NCBI GenBank assembly: GCA_947629575.1 | Contig: CANREF010000018.1 | Span: 1-36,367 of the forward strand | Reading direction: 5' to 3' | Length of the DNA: 36,367 bases | DNA from: an uncultured Clostridia bacterium | GTDB lineage: Bacteria > Bacillota > Clostridia > Christensenellales > Borkfalkiaceae | Shown: positions 17,831 through 25,974 of the stretch, piece after piece | How positions within the stretch are numbered: position 1 is the stretch's first letter | Layout: every line of letters begins with the position of its first letter | Program-made: the position numbers and the translations under genes | Notes under the pieces: generated by a model | Told to the model about the DNA's origin: nothing | Databases searched by the model: none | The model's input: the letters and a program-made list of their open reading frames with translations, nothing else

Positions 17831-20383
17831 TTACCGAGTTTTGTAAATTTTTGCCCCTTCGAGACAGGCGTCTTCGCCGACTGCCTCCGCAAAGAGCCGC
17901 ACCTCTTCTCCCCATGCGGGGCAGAAGTAGAGATCTTCGGGAGAGCCGCCCTGAAAGTCGGGCGCGCCTTCCCAACCTGCAAACAGCCGCGCAACGACCC
18001 TTCCCCCGCTCACGCAGGTGAGCTTGACGTTCTTCCCGCTGAAGTGCACGACGCACTCCTCTTTTGCGGGCACTCTCATCGAAAGAGCGCACTCCGTCTC
18101 CACGGACAGCGGAAGGGAGACCCGTTCGTTCCCGCCGCCCATTGCGCACATCTCGCGCGCGGACAGCACGCGAACCGTTTGGGGCTGCAATGCGCCGATG
18201 TGCAGAAGACGGACAGACCCGACATTCTGCGTCCACACCCGCTTGCGGTAACACACCGTCACCGCGCGCTCCTCATCCCGTCCGAAATATCCCGTCAGAT
18301 CGAAAGTTCCGAAATCGCTGTAACCGCACAGTTTTCCGTCCACATATACGGCGGTATCCGCGTCTTCCGACGTCTTCAATAGGAGACGGTCTGCCGTTCT
18401 CTTCGCGGGGAAGGTGTAGGAGCAGAGGGCGGGCTTTCTCGTCGTGTTCCATTTCTCCACGGCGATCCTTATCGGGAAATCGCCGCCGAGGGGAACTTCC
18501 GCTTGTCCGAATTCCTCCAAGAGGCGGAAGTCGCACCTGCCGATCTTCTCTTCCCTCTCCACAACGCCGAAGGAGCGCGCTCCCTTCTTGCCCGACGTGC
18601 GAAGGGCGGGAGATTGGGGATCGTCGAAATTGGAATGCCCCCATTTCTCGATACAGACGGTATATTTCCCGTCTTTTGCGGGGGGCACTATGACGTCCCG
18701 CCCCGCGGTGTAGACCGTATTCCCGCGCTTTCCGTCCGCATCGACGCGGAGAAGGTCGCAGGGGTTTTCGATGAAGAGCGGCTTGCCTTGCGGGACGCAG
18801 AGGGTATATTCCGCCGCGCCCTCTTTGAGCCCCAACGCTCCGAAATCGGGAGCGGCTGCGGGGATCTCCCTGCGCACGGGCAATTGGGCGCGACAGAAGG
18901 CGCTCAAAGGCTGTTCCTCGTACATCGCGATCACGGGCGGCTTGCCGCCTGCGGCGATCTGAAGCGCCTCTTCCCGCCCGACAAAGCGGACGCGAAGCCC
19001 TTTCGTCTCACCGTCTGCCGTAAAGACTTCTTCGCCGCCGCCGAAGTCGAGCCCGACAAGGGGTTCGCCCTCGGTATAGAACACAAGTTCGTCCGCGCAA
19101 ATGCGGATGGGTTCGCAGTTCGCCCTTGTGAGCACGGCGGAAATGCCGTATCCTGCGAGAGGATAATCAAAGAGGAAGAAGGGCGCGCGCGCCTGTTTTA
19201 CACTGCCCGTCAAGGTATGAGCGCCGCAGGTGAGCGAGATCTTGCCGCTGCCCGAATAATCGGGCACGCAGACCGCTTTCCCGCCGCCGAAAAGGGCGAG
19301 GACGCGCAGTCCGTTCTCCGTCGTGACGAAATCGCTGCTGTCGGGCACGAGCCCCTCTCTTTCGGGCAGGGCGCGGGCGAGCGATTCCCCCATCGTTTTC
19401 ATAAATGCCGAAAAGAGCACCGCCTCTTCCGCTTCCTCATGATAGCCGCCCACGGGGTCGATCATCGACTCGAAATCGTAGAGCGTTGCCATCATGGAAT
19501 CGGGCAAAACCGAGGGGATGCCCCAATTGTTGATCGCTTGATTGTAATCGAAATTGATCCCCGCAACCTGATTGTAAGCGCCGAGCAGCTTTGCGCCGCA
19601 CGAAAGTTCCCGCCGCAAAAGAAAATGGTCGCGGTTGGTCTCGGAGACGAGCAGAGGCTTTCCCCGCTGCATAAAGCGCTGCGCATAGCCGCTAAGCTCG
19701 CGGTCGAAGGTGGGATCGAGACTGTCGGGATAACAGTTCATCGTCGCCTCGACGCCCGCGGTAAAGCCGCCCGCGCCCTTTACATCGTATTGCCCCGCAC
19801 AGCAGAAACAGGGGATGTCGCCGACCGTGCGGCGAGCAAAGCCCAAGAGGCGGGAGATGTACGCTTCGGGATCGGGACAGTCGAAAAAGTCGAGCTCGTT
19901 CTCAAGCTGCAGCAGAATGACGTTGCCGCCCTTCCCATAGGTGAAGGGCGCGATCTCGGAAAGAATGGCGTTATACCATTTCTCCACTTCGGCAAGATAG
20001 CCCTCGTTTGCGCAACGGATGGGCATTCCCGAATCGAGGATGCGCGCGGGGATCGCGCCGCCGTTCCACTCCGAGCAGATGTAGGGACCGGGACGGGCGA
20101 TGACATACAGCCCCGCCGCACGCAGTTCTTCCAGAAAACAGCGTACATCGCGTTCCCCCGTGAAATCGAAAGAGCCGTCCTCTTTCTCGTGATAATTCCA
20201 AGGAAAATAGACGTCCACGCAGTTATATCCTGCGCGTTTCAGTTTTTCGATGCGGTCCTTCCATACCGCGCGCGGCAGACGAAAATAGAAAAGCGAGCCG
20301 CACAGCAGCACTTCATATCTGCCGCCCAGCCTGACTCCTTCCTTTGTGAGTTCTACCGTCTTCTCAACCTTCGGCGAATACAT
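17831..20383 (-). CDS. GH35 beta-galactosidase, cytosolic
   Basis: An 850-residue enzyme with no signal peptide or membrane segment, so it is probably cytosolic. The GH35 TIM barrel covers about residues 15-330 and shows FYFRLPR, YFPWNYHE, RPGPYICSEWNGG and LQLENE. The acid/base should be Glu163 (NE of ENE) and the nucleophile Glu248 in LLVSETN. The rest is beta-sandwich domains, with jelly-roll motifs near DADTAVYVDGKLCGY. ATG 20383 follows AAGGGGG by 6 bases; an ATG 14 codons upstream has no binding site. It is the first gene of the operon. It likely removes terminal beta-galactose from imported oligosaccharides. GH35 also includes exo-beta-glucosaminidases, but the ABC and galactanase-like context favours galactose. 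Confidence 0.92.
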   Translation of the reverse strand: MYSPKVEKTVELTKEGVRLGGRYEVLLCGSLFYFRLPRAVWKDRIEKLKRAGYNCVDVYFPWNYHEKEDGSFDFTGERDVRCFLEELRAAGLYVIARPGPYICSEWNGGAIPARILDSGMPIRCANEGYLAEVEKWYNAILSEIAPFTYGKGGNVILLQLENELDFFDCPDPEAYISRLLGFARRTVGDIPCFCCAGQYDVKGAGGFTAGVEATMNCYPDSLDPTFDRELSGYAQRFMQRGKPLLVSETNRDHFLLRRELSCGAKLLGAYNQVAGINFDYNQAINNWGIPSVLPDSMMATLYDFESMIDPVGGYHEEAEEAVLFSAFMKTMGESLARALPEREGLVPDSSDFVTTENGLRVLALFGGGKAVCVPDYSGSGKISLTCGAHTLTGSVKQARAPFFLFDYPLAGYGISAVLTRANCEPIRICADELVFYTEGEPLVGLDFGGGEEVFTADGETKGLRVRFVGREEALQIAAGGKPPVIAMYEEQPLSAFCRAQLPVRREIPAAAPDFGALGLKEGAAEYTLCVPQGKPLFIENPCDLLRVDADGKRGNTVYTAGRDVIVPPAKDGKYTVCIEKWGHSNFDDPQSPALRTSGKKGARSFGVVEREEKIGRCDFRLLEEFGQAEVPLGGDFPIRIAVEKWNTTRKPALCSYTFPAKRTADRLLLKTSEDADTAVYVDGKLCGYSDFGTFDLTGYFGRDEERAVTVCYRKRVWTQNVGSVRLLHIGALQPQTVRVLSAREMCAMGGGNERVSLPLSVETECALSMRVPAKEECVVHFSGKNVKLTCVSGGRVVARLFAGWEGAPDFQGGSPEDLYFCPAWGEEVRLFAEAVGEDACLEGAKIYKTR

Positions 20384-20434
20384 GATTCCCCCTTTTGATA
20401 TATGCCAATGAGAACGGTTATTCAATAAGTGATC

Positions 20435-20451
20435 AGCACATATCGAGTGCT
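20435..20451. promoter_or_regulatory. Operator-like dyad downstream of the GH35 operon promoter
   Basis: A palindrome agcac-tatcgat-type centre-gtgct with 5-bp arms and a CG-containing centre, lying 17-33 bases downstream of the -10 box. Its position just after the expected start of transcription suits a repressor site. No binding protein can be assigned. Confidence 0.35.
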
Positions 20452-20467
20452 TTTTTCTGTGTGTTAC

Positions 20468-20496
20468 ATAATATAGAGGTCACATCGGGAAGTCAA
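20468..20496 (-). promoter_or_regulatory. Sigma-A type promoter of the glycan-utilisation operon
   Basis: On the minus strand, -35 TTGACT (20491-20496), a 17-base spacer and -10 TATTAT (20468-20473). The expected start is near 20461, giving a leader of about 78 bases before the GH35 start codon. Upstream sequence is strongly AT-rich (20500-20640), as for an UP element. Confidence 0.8.
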
Positions 20497-20662
20497 TACC
20501 GATTTTGAAAGACAGTAATATAATCCATATTTATGCCCTTTTTGGGAAGATTTTTGTGGAAAATATGTCGAATTTTTCTTTTTTTTAGATAATTTGTAAC
20601 AAATATAACAAATTTAACATTATTTTTGAAAACAAGAAAAATGTGAATGACGAAGCTCCCCG

Positions 20663-20716
20663 CCCTCCAACAGTTGGAGGGGGTGGCACGAGCGAAGCGA
20701 GTGACGGGGGTGGGGC
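20663..20716. repeat. Dispersed palindromic repeat, gagcgaagcg-core copy
   Basis: An 8-bp stem (ccctccaa-cag-ttggaggg) followed by gggtggcacgagcgaagcgagtgacgggggtgg (written here in two parts: gggtggcacgagcg and aagcgagtgacggggg). The same core recurs at 31771-31806 and, inverted, at 31826-31880. Non-coding; it lies between the AT-rich promoter zone and the nested palindromes. Confidence 0.7.
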
Positions 20717-20791
20717 GTCTAATACGTCACCCTAAGCGGAGCAACGCGCAGTCGAATGGGTGACATCACGTCCATGTTTACTTCGCGCTTC

Positions 20792-20830
20792 GCGCTCGTG
20801 CCGCCCTTGGACATAAAAGAATGCGGGCGG
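20792..20830. repeat. Dispersed repeat family 2, copy A (ccgccc...gggcgg hairpin)
   Basis: It reads gcgctcgtgccgccctt, then gacataaaagaatgcgggcgg, with ccgccc/gggcgg arms enclosing an 18-base loop. A near-identical copy is at 31691-31729. No reading frame is conserved between the two copies. Confidence 0.65.
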
Positions 20831-21006
20831 GGCGACTACGCTCAACATGACGTGATAGGAATCCCCCTTTGCTTCCCCAAATCTGCGCGGAGCAGGGTTT
20901 CCCTGCGGCGGCGCACACAATTTGCGCGACACTTCGCGCTTTTCGTTTTTACGAAGCAGTTATCGGGCGGATAGATTGCAAATACGAAGCAGACAACTTA
21001 ACCCCT

Positions 21007-21081
21007 CGCACATTTCTTTTCGCAGTGAACGAAGCGCGCCGCTTTCGCGGCGCGCTGAGAGAACAAGCAAAGAAATGTGCG
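21007..21081. repeat. Nested palindrome, copy 1
   Basis: Outer 13-bp perfect arms cgcacatttcttt (21007-21019) and aaagaaatgtgcg (21069-21081) enclose an inner 10-bp hairpin agcgcgccgc/gcggcgcgct (21033-21056). The outer arms recur at 21219-21294 around a completely different inner hairpin. Confidence 0.85.
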
Positions 21082-21107
21082 AAACCATTTCCAAATTACT
21101 TGCCTTA

Positions 21108-21202
21108 GGCGGAATTCACTTCCGCCGTGGGCGACCCAATTTGGCAATTACTTTTGCCTTGTTGTCCGATGAAACGAACGAGAGGACAAATAGGTTAAGG
21201 CA
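21108..21202. repeat. Further hairpins between the two nested palindromes
   Basis: Hairpin ggcggaa/ttccgcc at 21108-21126, then a two-layer palindrome: outer tgcctt (21155-21160) with aaggca (21197-21202), inner ttgtcc (21162-21167) with ggacaa (21184-21189). No protein-coding signal was found in this stretch. Confidence 0.6.
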
Positions 21203-21218
21203 GAGAGGAGGGTTTCCT

Positions 21219-21294
21219 CGCACATTTCTTTTCGAAACGACACCCCCTCACCGCAAAAGCGGTGAGGGGGTGGAAGTGAGCAAAGAAATATGCG
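21219..21294. repeat. Nested palindrome, copy 2
   Basis: Outer arms cgcacatttcttt (21219-21231) and aaagaaatatgcg (21282-21294, one mismatch) enclose a 14-bp perfect inner hairpin, caccccctcaccgc with gcggtgagggggtg (21241-21272, 4-base loop). It ends 7 bases before the stop codon of the 737-residue lipoprotein gene, so it may also act as that operon's transcript end, though no T-run follows. Confidence 0.85.
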
Positions 21295-21301
21295 AAACTA
21301 T

Positions 21302-23515
21302 TCAGGCAAGACGTGTTACCGTAAGATCTTCGATCGCAAAGCAACCCGCGCTGTGATGATCGAACTGGAACTCCGCCACGGGAGCGCCAGCATTCCCCGT
21401 GCTCGACGAAACGTCGAACCCGAAGCAATAGCACGCCTGATACTGCCCGCCCTCTGCTTTCATATAGACGGTGTATTCGGCGACGCCGCCGCTCGTTCTG
21501 CGGTCGATGCGCACATAGACGGCTTCCCCGTCCTTGAGCGTCCTCTCCCCTGCGAGGATGTGGCTGTACTTCGCTCCGCCGATGCTGTTCTTCATCCCGA
21601 GCTTGCCCCCCTTGAGGGTCAGATCGAAACTGCCCGCCCAGCCGTTGTGGGTCACGGTGCGCAGACCGATCCCGAGCTCCGCCGCGCCCTGCGCGGAGGC
21701 GACCAGCGTGAATTTGAATTCGAGACGGCAATTATCCGCTCCGCTCTCCAATTTGGCGATCGCGATCTGATTCCCGTTGTTGAGGGTCATTCCCGCATCC
21801 ACGCGGTCGACGATCGTGCCCGTCTTGGTGAGGATCATGTTCAGACGGATATCGTGCCCCAAAATGGAGGAGAAGGTGAAACCGTTCAGCCGATAGAAAT
21901 CGGGATACTTTCTCACATAGTTCTCGATCGTGCTCGCCGCGCTGCCGTTGTCGTTCCCCGTCGGCGTGACGATGAACTTCTTTAAGGCGACTGCGGAATA
22001 GCCCGTGAACGGGTCGGTGAGCGTTGCCTTGAGGGTGAAATTCCCCTGCGCTACGCCGTCGTCGAGATTGTCCATGAACAGATAGGGATAGCCCTCATTG
22101 TTCGACGCAAGGCGAACTCCCGCCTCATTGTTGCCGGCGCTTGCGGTGACGTTCTTTTCCACGACCTCATAGACCGCATTGCTCGCGGCGAGTTTTCTAC
22201 CCCCGCAGCCTGTCGCATTCAAATAGAGCAAATGTCCCATGTTCGTGAGCACTTCTTCGGGCATTCCGTCGAACGGGTCTTCGCCCCAGACGGGAGCATA
22301 GTACAGACTCTCCACCGAATAGAACCCGAGATCGACCGTCTTTTTCACCGAGCTGTCCGCCCTGTGGGTATAGACGACCGTCACGGTGAAGTAGTCCACC
22401 TTTGAGGAAGTGACGCGGACGGAATATCCGTCCCCCGCCTCGGCGGTGACGTCCGCATTCCCGTGCGTATCGAAGGTGACTTCGTACTTATCCGCCGCGC
22501 CCGTCACGAGATAGCCGACTTCCGTGGGATTGTTCGTGGCGATCCTGAGCCGCGCTTGAGTTTGGGCGGCAAGGGTGATTGCCGCGGGCGTGCAGGTGAG
22601 TTCCGCGCTTGCGGTGGCGGTTGCGCCCCCCTTGCTCACGACGGTGTATTCGATCCGCCACTGTCCCGCAAGATGAGGGATAAACATATCCCCTTTCAAG
22701 GTGTATTCGTCCGATTCGCGGAAGGGACCCGTCTTGCCCTTGCGGTAGCGCACGGAGGTCTCCTCGGTGAGGGTGCGGTCCGTTCCCTCATAGACGGCGG
22801 AGCGGGTGAGCGTGACCGTCCCGTCCTCCGCAACGGTATTTTGATCGAGGGTAAGACCGACTTCGGGGGGCTCGACGGCAATGATCTCGATCTGAGCCTC
22901 GCCTTGCGCGCTCGAACTTCCGAGCGTCGCCGTCACGGTGACCGTATACTGTCCCGCCGAACCGAAGACGAGGGTATTCAACTCCCCGTCGAAACGGACG
23001 TCGGTCGCCGTCTCTTCGCCCTTTCGGACGGTGACCTCGACCGTGCTGCCCGAAGCCGCGGAATATTGCAGAAGATGGAGAGCGCCCACCCTTCCGTAGG
23101 TCTCCCCCGCCGCCGCGACGATCTGTACGTCGCCGACGTAAGGGTCGCCGCTCACGACGGTGAGCATTGCGGAAGCAGAGCCCACCATGCCGTCCTTTGC
23201 GGCATAGACCGTGACTGTGTATTCGCCCGCGGTGTAGAAGTAATAGCCGCCGTCGCGATAGGAATAATCGCTCGCCGTTGCGGCATTTTCGCCGAGCTGT
23301 ACGGAAGTTGTGACTTCGCTTCCCTCGGGCGCGGTGTAGGTGAGGAGGTGTTTCGCCCCCGCCTTTCCGTAAGAGCCCTCCTCCGCCGTGATCGCCACAT
23401 CCTTTACCTCGGGAACGGGCGGCGTTTCGCCGCCGCAGCCGAAGAGGAACAAGCAGCTCAGCAGGGAGAGTGCAAGCAAAATGAGTACCCGTATTGCGTT
23501 TGATTTCACTTTCAT
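21302..23515 (-). CDS. Surface lipoprotein with Ig-like repeats and LamG-like C-terminal domain
   Basis: A 737-residue lipoprotein with signal peptide and lipobox LFGC (Cys27). Residues about 35-330 are Ig-like repeats (KKG-type turns, YSYRDGGYYFYTAGEYTVTV). Residues about 330-737 match the C-terminal part of the 1301-residue lipoprotein at 183-4088: shared landmarks are AP-x-x-G-x-DPF-x-G, GYLVTG versus NYTVTG, and the ending G-x-PV then I-x-x-L/V-x-x-T. Both parts are probably carbohydrate- or protein-binding. ATG 23515 starts 7 bp after the previous stop codon; its likely binding site, AGGGGG, lies within the end of the preceding gene. It is the last gene of the second operon. No catalytic motif was recognised. 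Confidence 0.87.
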   Translation of the reverse strand: MKVKSNAIRVLILLALSLLSCLFLFGCGGETPPVPEVKDVAITAEEGSYGKAGAKHLLTYTAPEGSEVTTSVQLGENAATASDYSYRDGGYYFYTAGEYTVTVYAAKDGMVGSASAMLTVVSGDPYVGDVQIVAAAGETYGRVGALHLLQYSAASGSTVEVTVRKGEETATDVRFDGELNTLVFGSAGQYTVTVTATLGSSSAQGEAQIEIIAVEPPEVGLTLDQNTVAEDGTVTLTRSAVYEGTDRTLTEETSVRYRKGKTGPFRESDEYTLKGDMFIPHLAGQWRIEYTVVSKGGATATASAELTCTPAAITLAAQTQARLRIATNNPTEVGYLVTGAADKYEVTFDTHGNADVTAEAGDGYSVRVTSSKVDYFTVTVVYTHRADSSVKKTVDLGFYSVESLYYAPVWGEDPFDGMPEEVLTNMGHLLYLNATGCGGRKLAASNAVYEVVEKNVTASAGNNEAGVRLASNNEGYPYLFMDNLDDGVAQGNFTLKATLTDPFTGYSAVALKKFIVTPTGNDNGSAASTIENYVRKYPDFYRLNGFTFSSILGHDIRLNMILTKTGTIVDRVDAGMTLNNGNQIAIAKLESGADNCRLEFKFTLVASAQGAAELGIGLRTVTHNGWAGSFDLTLKGGKLGMKNSIGGAKYSHILAGERTLKDGEAVYVRIDRRTSGGVAEYTVYMKAEGGQYQACYCFGFDVSSSTGNAGAPVAEFQFDHHSAGCFAIEDLTVTRLA

Positions 23516-23522
23516 ACCGCCA

Positions 23523-25958
23523 TTACCCCCTTACCCATTCATAATCGACATAATCCTCGGTGAGATATGCCGCACACGATGTATCGCTTCCGAGCGTCAA
23601 ACTGTTCTTGCCCGCCTTCCAATTCTGTTTGTTCTGGAACACGGCGGACGTGAGTTTGCTGCCGTAGAACGCATATTCGCCGATGCGCGTGACGCTCGAC
23701 GGGATCGTGACCGAAGCAAGATCGGTCTGCGCGAAGGCATATCCGCCGATCTCGGTGAGCCCCGCGGGGAGCGTAATTTGCGTAATGGGTGCGTATTGGA
23801 ACGCGTTGCTCCCGATCGTTTTCACGTTCTGCCCGAGCGTCACCTGCGCAAGTTTCGCATAGGACGGTCTCTGTTTTACAGGGTGGCTGAGGTCTCTTCC
23901 GACGCCCGTATAGGAGAAGGCGAACTTGCCGATCTCTTTAGCGTTTACGTCGACCGTGGTGAGATCTTCACAGTCATAGAACGCGTTGTCGCCGACCGTA
24001 TCCACCGTGGCGGGAACTGTCACCGAGACGAGCCCGCTCGCGCGGAAGGCGTTCGCGCCGATGACCTTGACGTTCTTGAATTCGATCGCGGAGAGCCCCT
24101 TGCAGCCGCGGAACGCGCTGACGCCGATAAAGCGCACGCTTTCTTCAAGCGTCACGGAAGTGAGGGATGTGTTGCCCTTTTCGGAGACGTCCTTGAACGC
24201 CTCGTCCGCAATGCCGACCGTGCCCGCCTTGACGTTCACCATCTGCGTTCCGCTGTCCGCCCCGATGAGGACGTTCGCGGCATAGTTGACGCCGCCCTCC
24301 GAAGAGATGAGCCCTGTCCCCTCAAACGCGCCGACGCCGACGCGGATGACGCTCTCGGGAAGGGTGAGGGCGCCGAGGGCGCTGCAGCCTGCAAAGGCGC
24401 TTTCGCCGACCGTCACCGTGCCGCTTAAGGTGACCGAGCCGAGCGCGGTGCAGTTTGCGAACGCCGACGCGCCGATCTCTGCCGAGAAAGCAATGACCGT
24501 ATTGAGTTTTTCGCACCCCTCGAAGAGATAGGCGGGAACTTGTTTCAAGCCCGCGGGAAGGGTGACGGCAGTGACGCCGCAGCCCGAGAAGGCATATTCT
24601 TCCGCACTTGTGAGCGCGCCGAGCGACGCGGGCGCAAAGGCGGCGCAGCCCGAGAATGCGGCAAAGCCGACCTCTGTGACTGTTGAAAGATCCGCCCCCG
24701 TAAGTTCGGTGCAGCCCGAGAATGCCTGCGCGCCGACCGTCTGCCATTTTACACTGCCGTTTACGGTTTTCAAAGAGGAGCAGCCCTCGAAGAGATAGGC
24801 GGGGATCGCCGTCACCGTACCGAGCGAGGCGGTCTGCAAGAGCGTACAGCCGTAGAACGCGCCCTGCCCGATCTCCGACACCGTGCCGAGGTCTGCCTCC
24901 GCGATCTGCGTGTTCGCAAACGCCCGCACGCCGACCTTTTCGAGGTTGTTCCCCTCGACCGTGACCGAAGTCACTTCCTCGCCCGCAAATGCCCTTGCGG
25001 CGATCTCTTTGACGGGTTTTTCGCGGTACGTAGCGGGAATTTCGACCTCCGTTCCCCGAATACAGCCGATGCCCGTTACGATGTAATACTGCCCGTCCGC
25101 GCTCGCCGCGTAGGCAAGGCGGGGCGAGACTTCCTGCCCGCAGACCGAACAGACGTTGCTCCTGCCGATGAGAACGTGCTCGGCAACGTCCGTCCTCTCC
25201 TGCGCGTGGTCACATGTCGCCCCGCGCCAGTGCTCGAACTCATCGCCCGTGAGCGTGTCGGAGAAGGTATGTCCCGCGGGCGTCTGTCTTCCCTCGTAGG
25301 AATAGCCGCAGTCTATGCAGGTGAATTTTGTATACCCCGCCTCGGTGCAGGTGGGCGAGGTCACCTCTTCGTCAAACCCGTGCGCCGCAGTCCCGACCTG
25401 CGCGCCGCAGACGAGGCAGGGATGCCAATGCGCAGTCTCGCTGTGCTCCCACACCTCTTCCTCCACCGTGTGCGGAAGAAGGGCGGTGGGGTCGGTCGCG
25501 TACCAATAGCCGCATTCGCAGATGTGCTTTGTGTAGCCTGCCGAGAAGCAGGTGGCATTCACCGTCTCCTCGCGGCATTCGTGCGGCTGTACATCGGGCG
25601 TACCGTCCTCGCTCAAGACAGGCTTCCAATGACCTTCTTCATTGTAGCGGTACTCCGTCTCCGCGGGAAGCGCGTCCTTTTGATCGGACGTATAGGAATA
25701 GCCGCAAGCGCAGGTGTGCAGGGTGTAGCCCTCCGAGGTCGCACTCGGCGGGATCACCGTGTCCGTAAAGGAATGTGCGCTCTTGTTCGTCTTCGTATCA
25801 TGCGAGCAGGCGGAAGGATGCCAATGCGCTTCCGCATCGAATGCCCAAGCGTCCGAATAGATATGCGTGTGGGCTTCCCCACAGCCGACTGCCATCGCTG
25901 CCGCCGACAGAGCAAGGCACGCGAGCAGACATAATTTGAATTTTCCCGATTTGTTCAT
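23523..25958 (-). CDS. BspA-type leucine-rich repeat lipoprotein with Cys/His-rich N-terminal module
   Basis: An 811-residue lipoprotein, lipobox AVGC (Cys26). Residues about 30-265 are a Cys/His-rich module with repeated AHWHPxxC, TSEGYTxHxCxCGYxY and TEAGYTKFTCIDCGYSY units. Residues about 275-800 are LRR_5 repeats with the recurring AFxGCxxLxxVTLxxxVxxIGxxAF pattern. The module order is the same as the N-terminal half of the 1301-residue protein. BspA-type proteins in other bacteria bind host matrix proteins or glycans; the ligand here is unknown. ATG 25958 follows GAGAGG and lies 16 bp after the 1411-residue gene, with which it is co-transcribed. Confidence 0.9.
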   Translation of the reverse strand: MNKSGKFKLCLLACLALSAAAMAVGCGEAHTHIYSDAWAFDAEAHWHPSACSHDTKTNKSAHSFTDTVIPPSATSEGYTLHTCACGYSYTSDQKDALPAETEYRYNEEGHWKPVLSEDGTPDVQPHECREETVNATCFSAGYTKHICECGYWYATDPTALLPHTVEEEVWEHSETAHWHPCLVCGAQVGTAAHGFDEEVTSPTCTEAGYTKFTCIDCGYSYEGRQTPAGHTFSDTLTGDEFEHWRGATCDHAQERTDVAEHVLIGRSNVCSVCGQEVSPRLAYAASADGQYYIVTGIGCIRGTEVEIPATYREKPVKEIAARAFAGEEVTSVTVEGNNLEKVGVRAFANTQIAEADLGTVSEIGQGAFYGCTLLQTASLGTVTAIPAYLFEGCSSLKTVNGSVKWQTVGAQAFSGCTELTGADLSTVTEVGFAAFSGCAAFAPASLGALTSAEEYAFSGCGVTAVTLPAGLKQVPAYLFEGCEKLNTVIAFSAEIGASAFANCTALGSVTLSGTVTVGESAFAGCSALGALTLPESVIRVGVGAFEGTGLISSEGGVNYAANVLIGADSGTQMVNVKAGTVGIADEAFKDVSEKGNTSLTSVTLEESVRFIGVSAFRGCKGLSAIEFKNVKVIGANAFRASGLVSVTVPATVDTVGDNAFYDCEDLTTVDVNAKEIGKFAFSYTGVGRDLSHPVKQRPSYAKLAQVTLGQNVKTIGSNAFQYAPITQITLPAGLTEIGGYAFAQTDLASVTIPSSVTRIGEYAFYGSKLTSAVFQNKQNWKAGKNSLTLGSDTSCAAYLTEDYVDYEWVRG

Positions 25959-25974
25959 GCCGTTACCTCTCTTT

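Noticed and set aside
20384..20467. Leader of the GH35 operon considered as a riboswitch.
   Set aside because: It is only about 78 bases with one short dyad and no recognisable aptamer or terminator pair.
20756..21356. Plus-strand frames of 70-145 codons in the repeat-rich gap (20756-20974, 20869-21108, 20922-21356).
   Set aside because: They read through the nested palindromes, lack ribosome binding sites, and the last runs into the end of a real gene on the other strand. The conserved feature is the DNA palindrome, not a protein.
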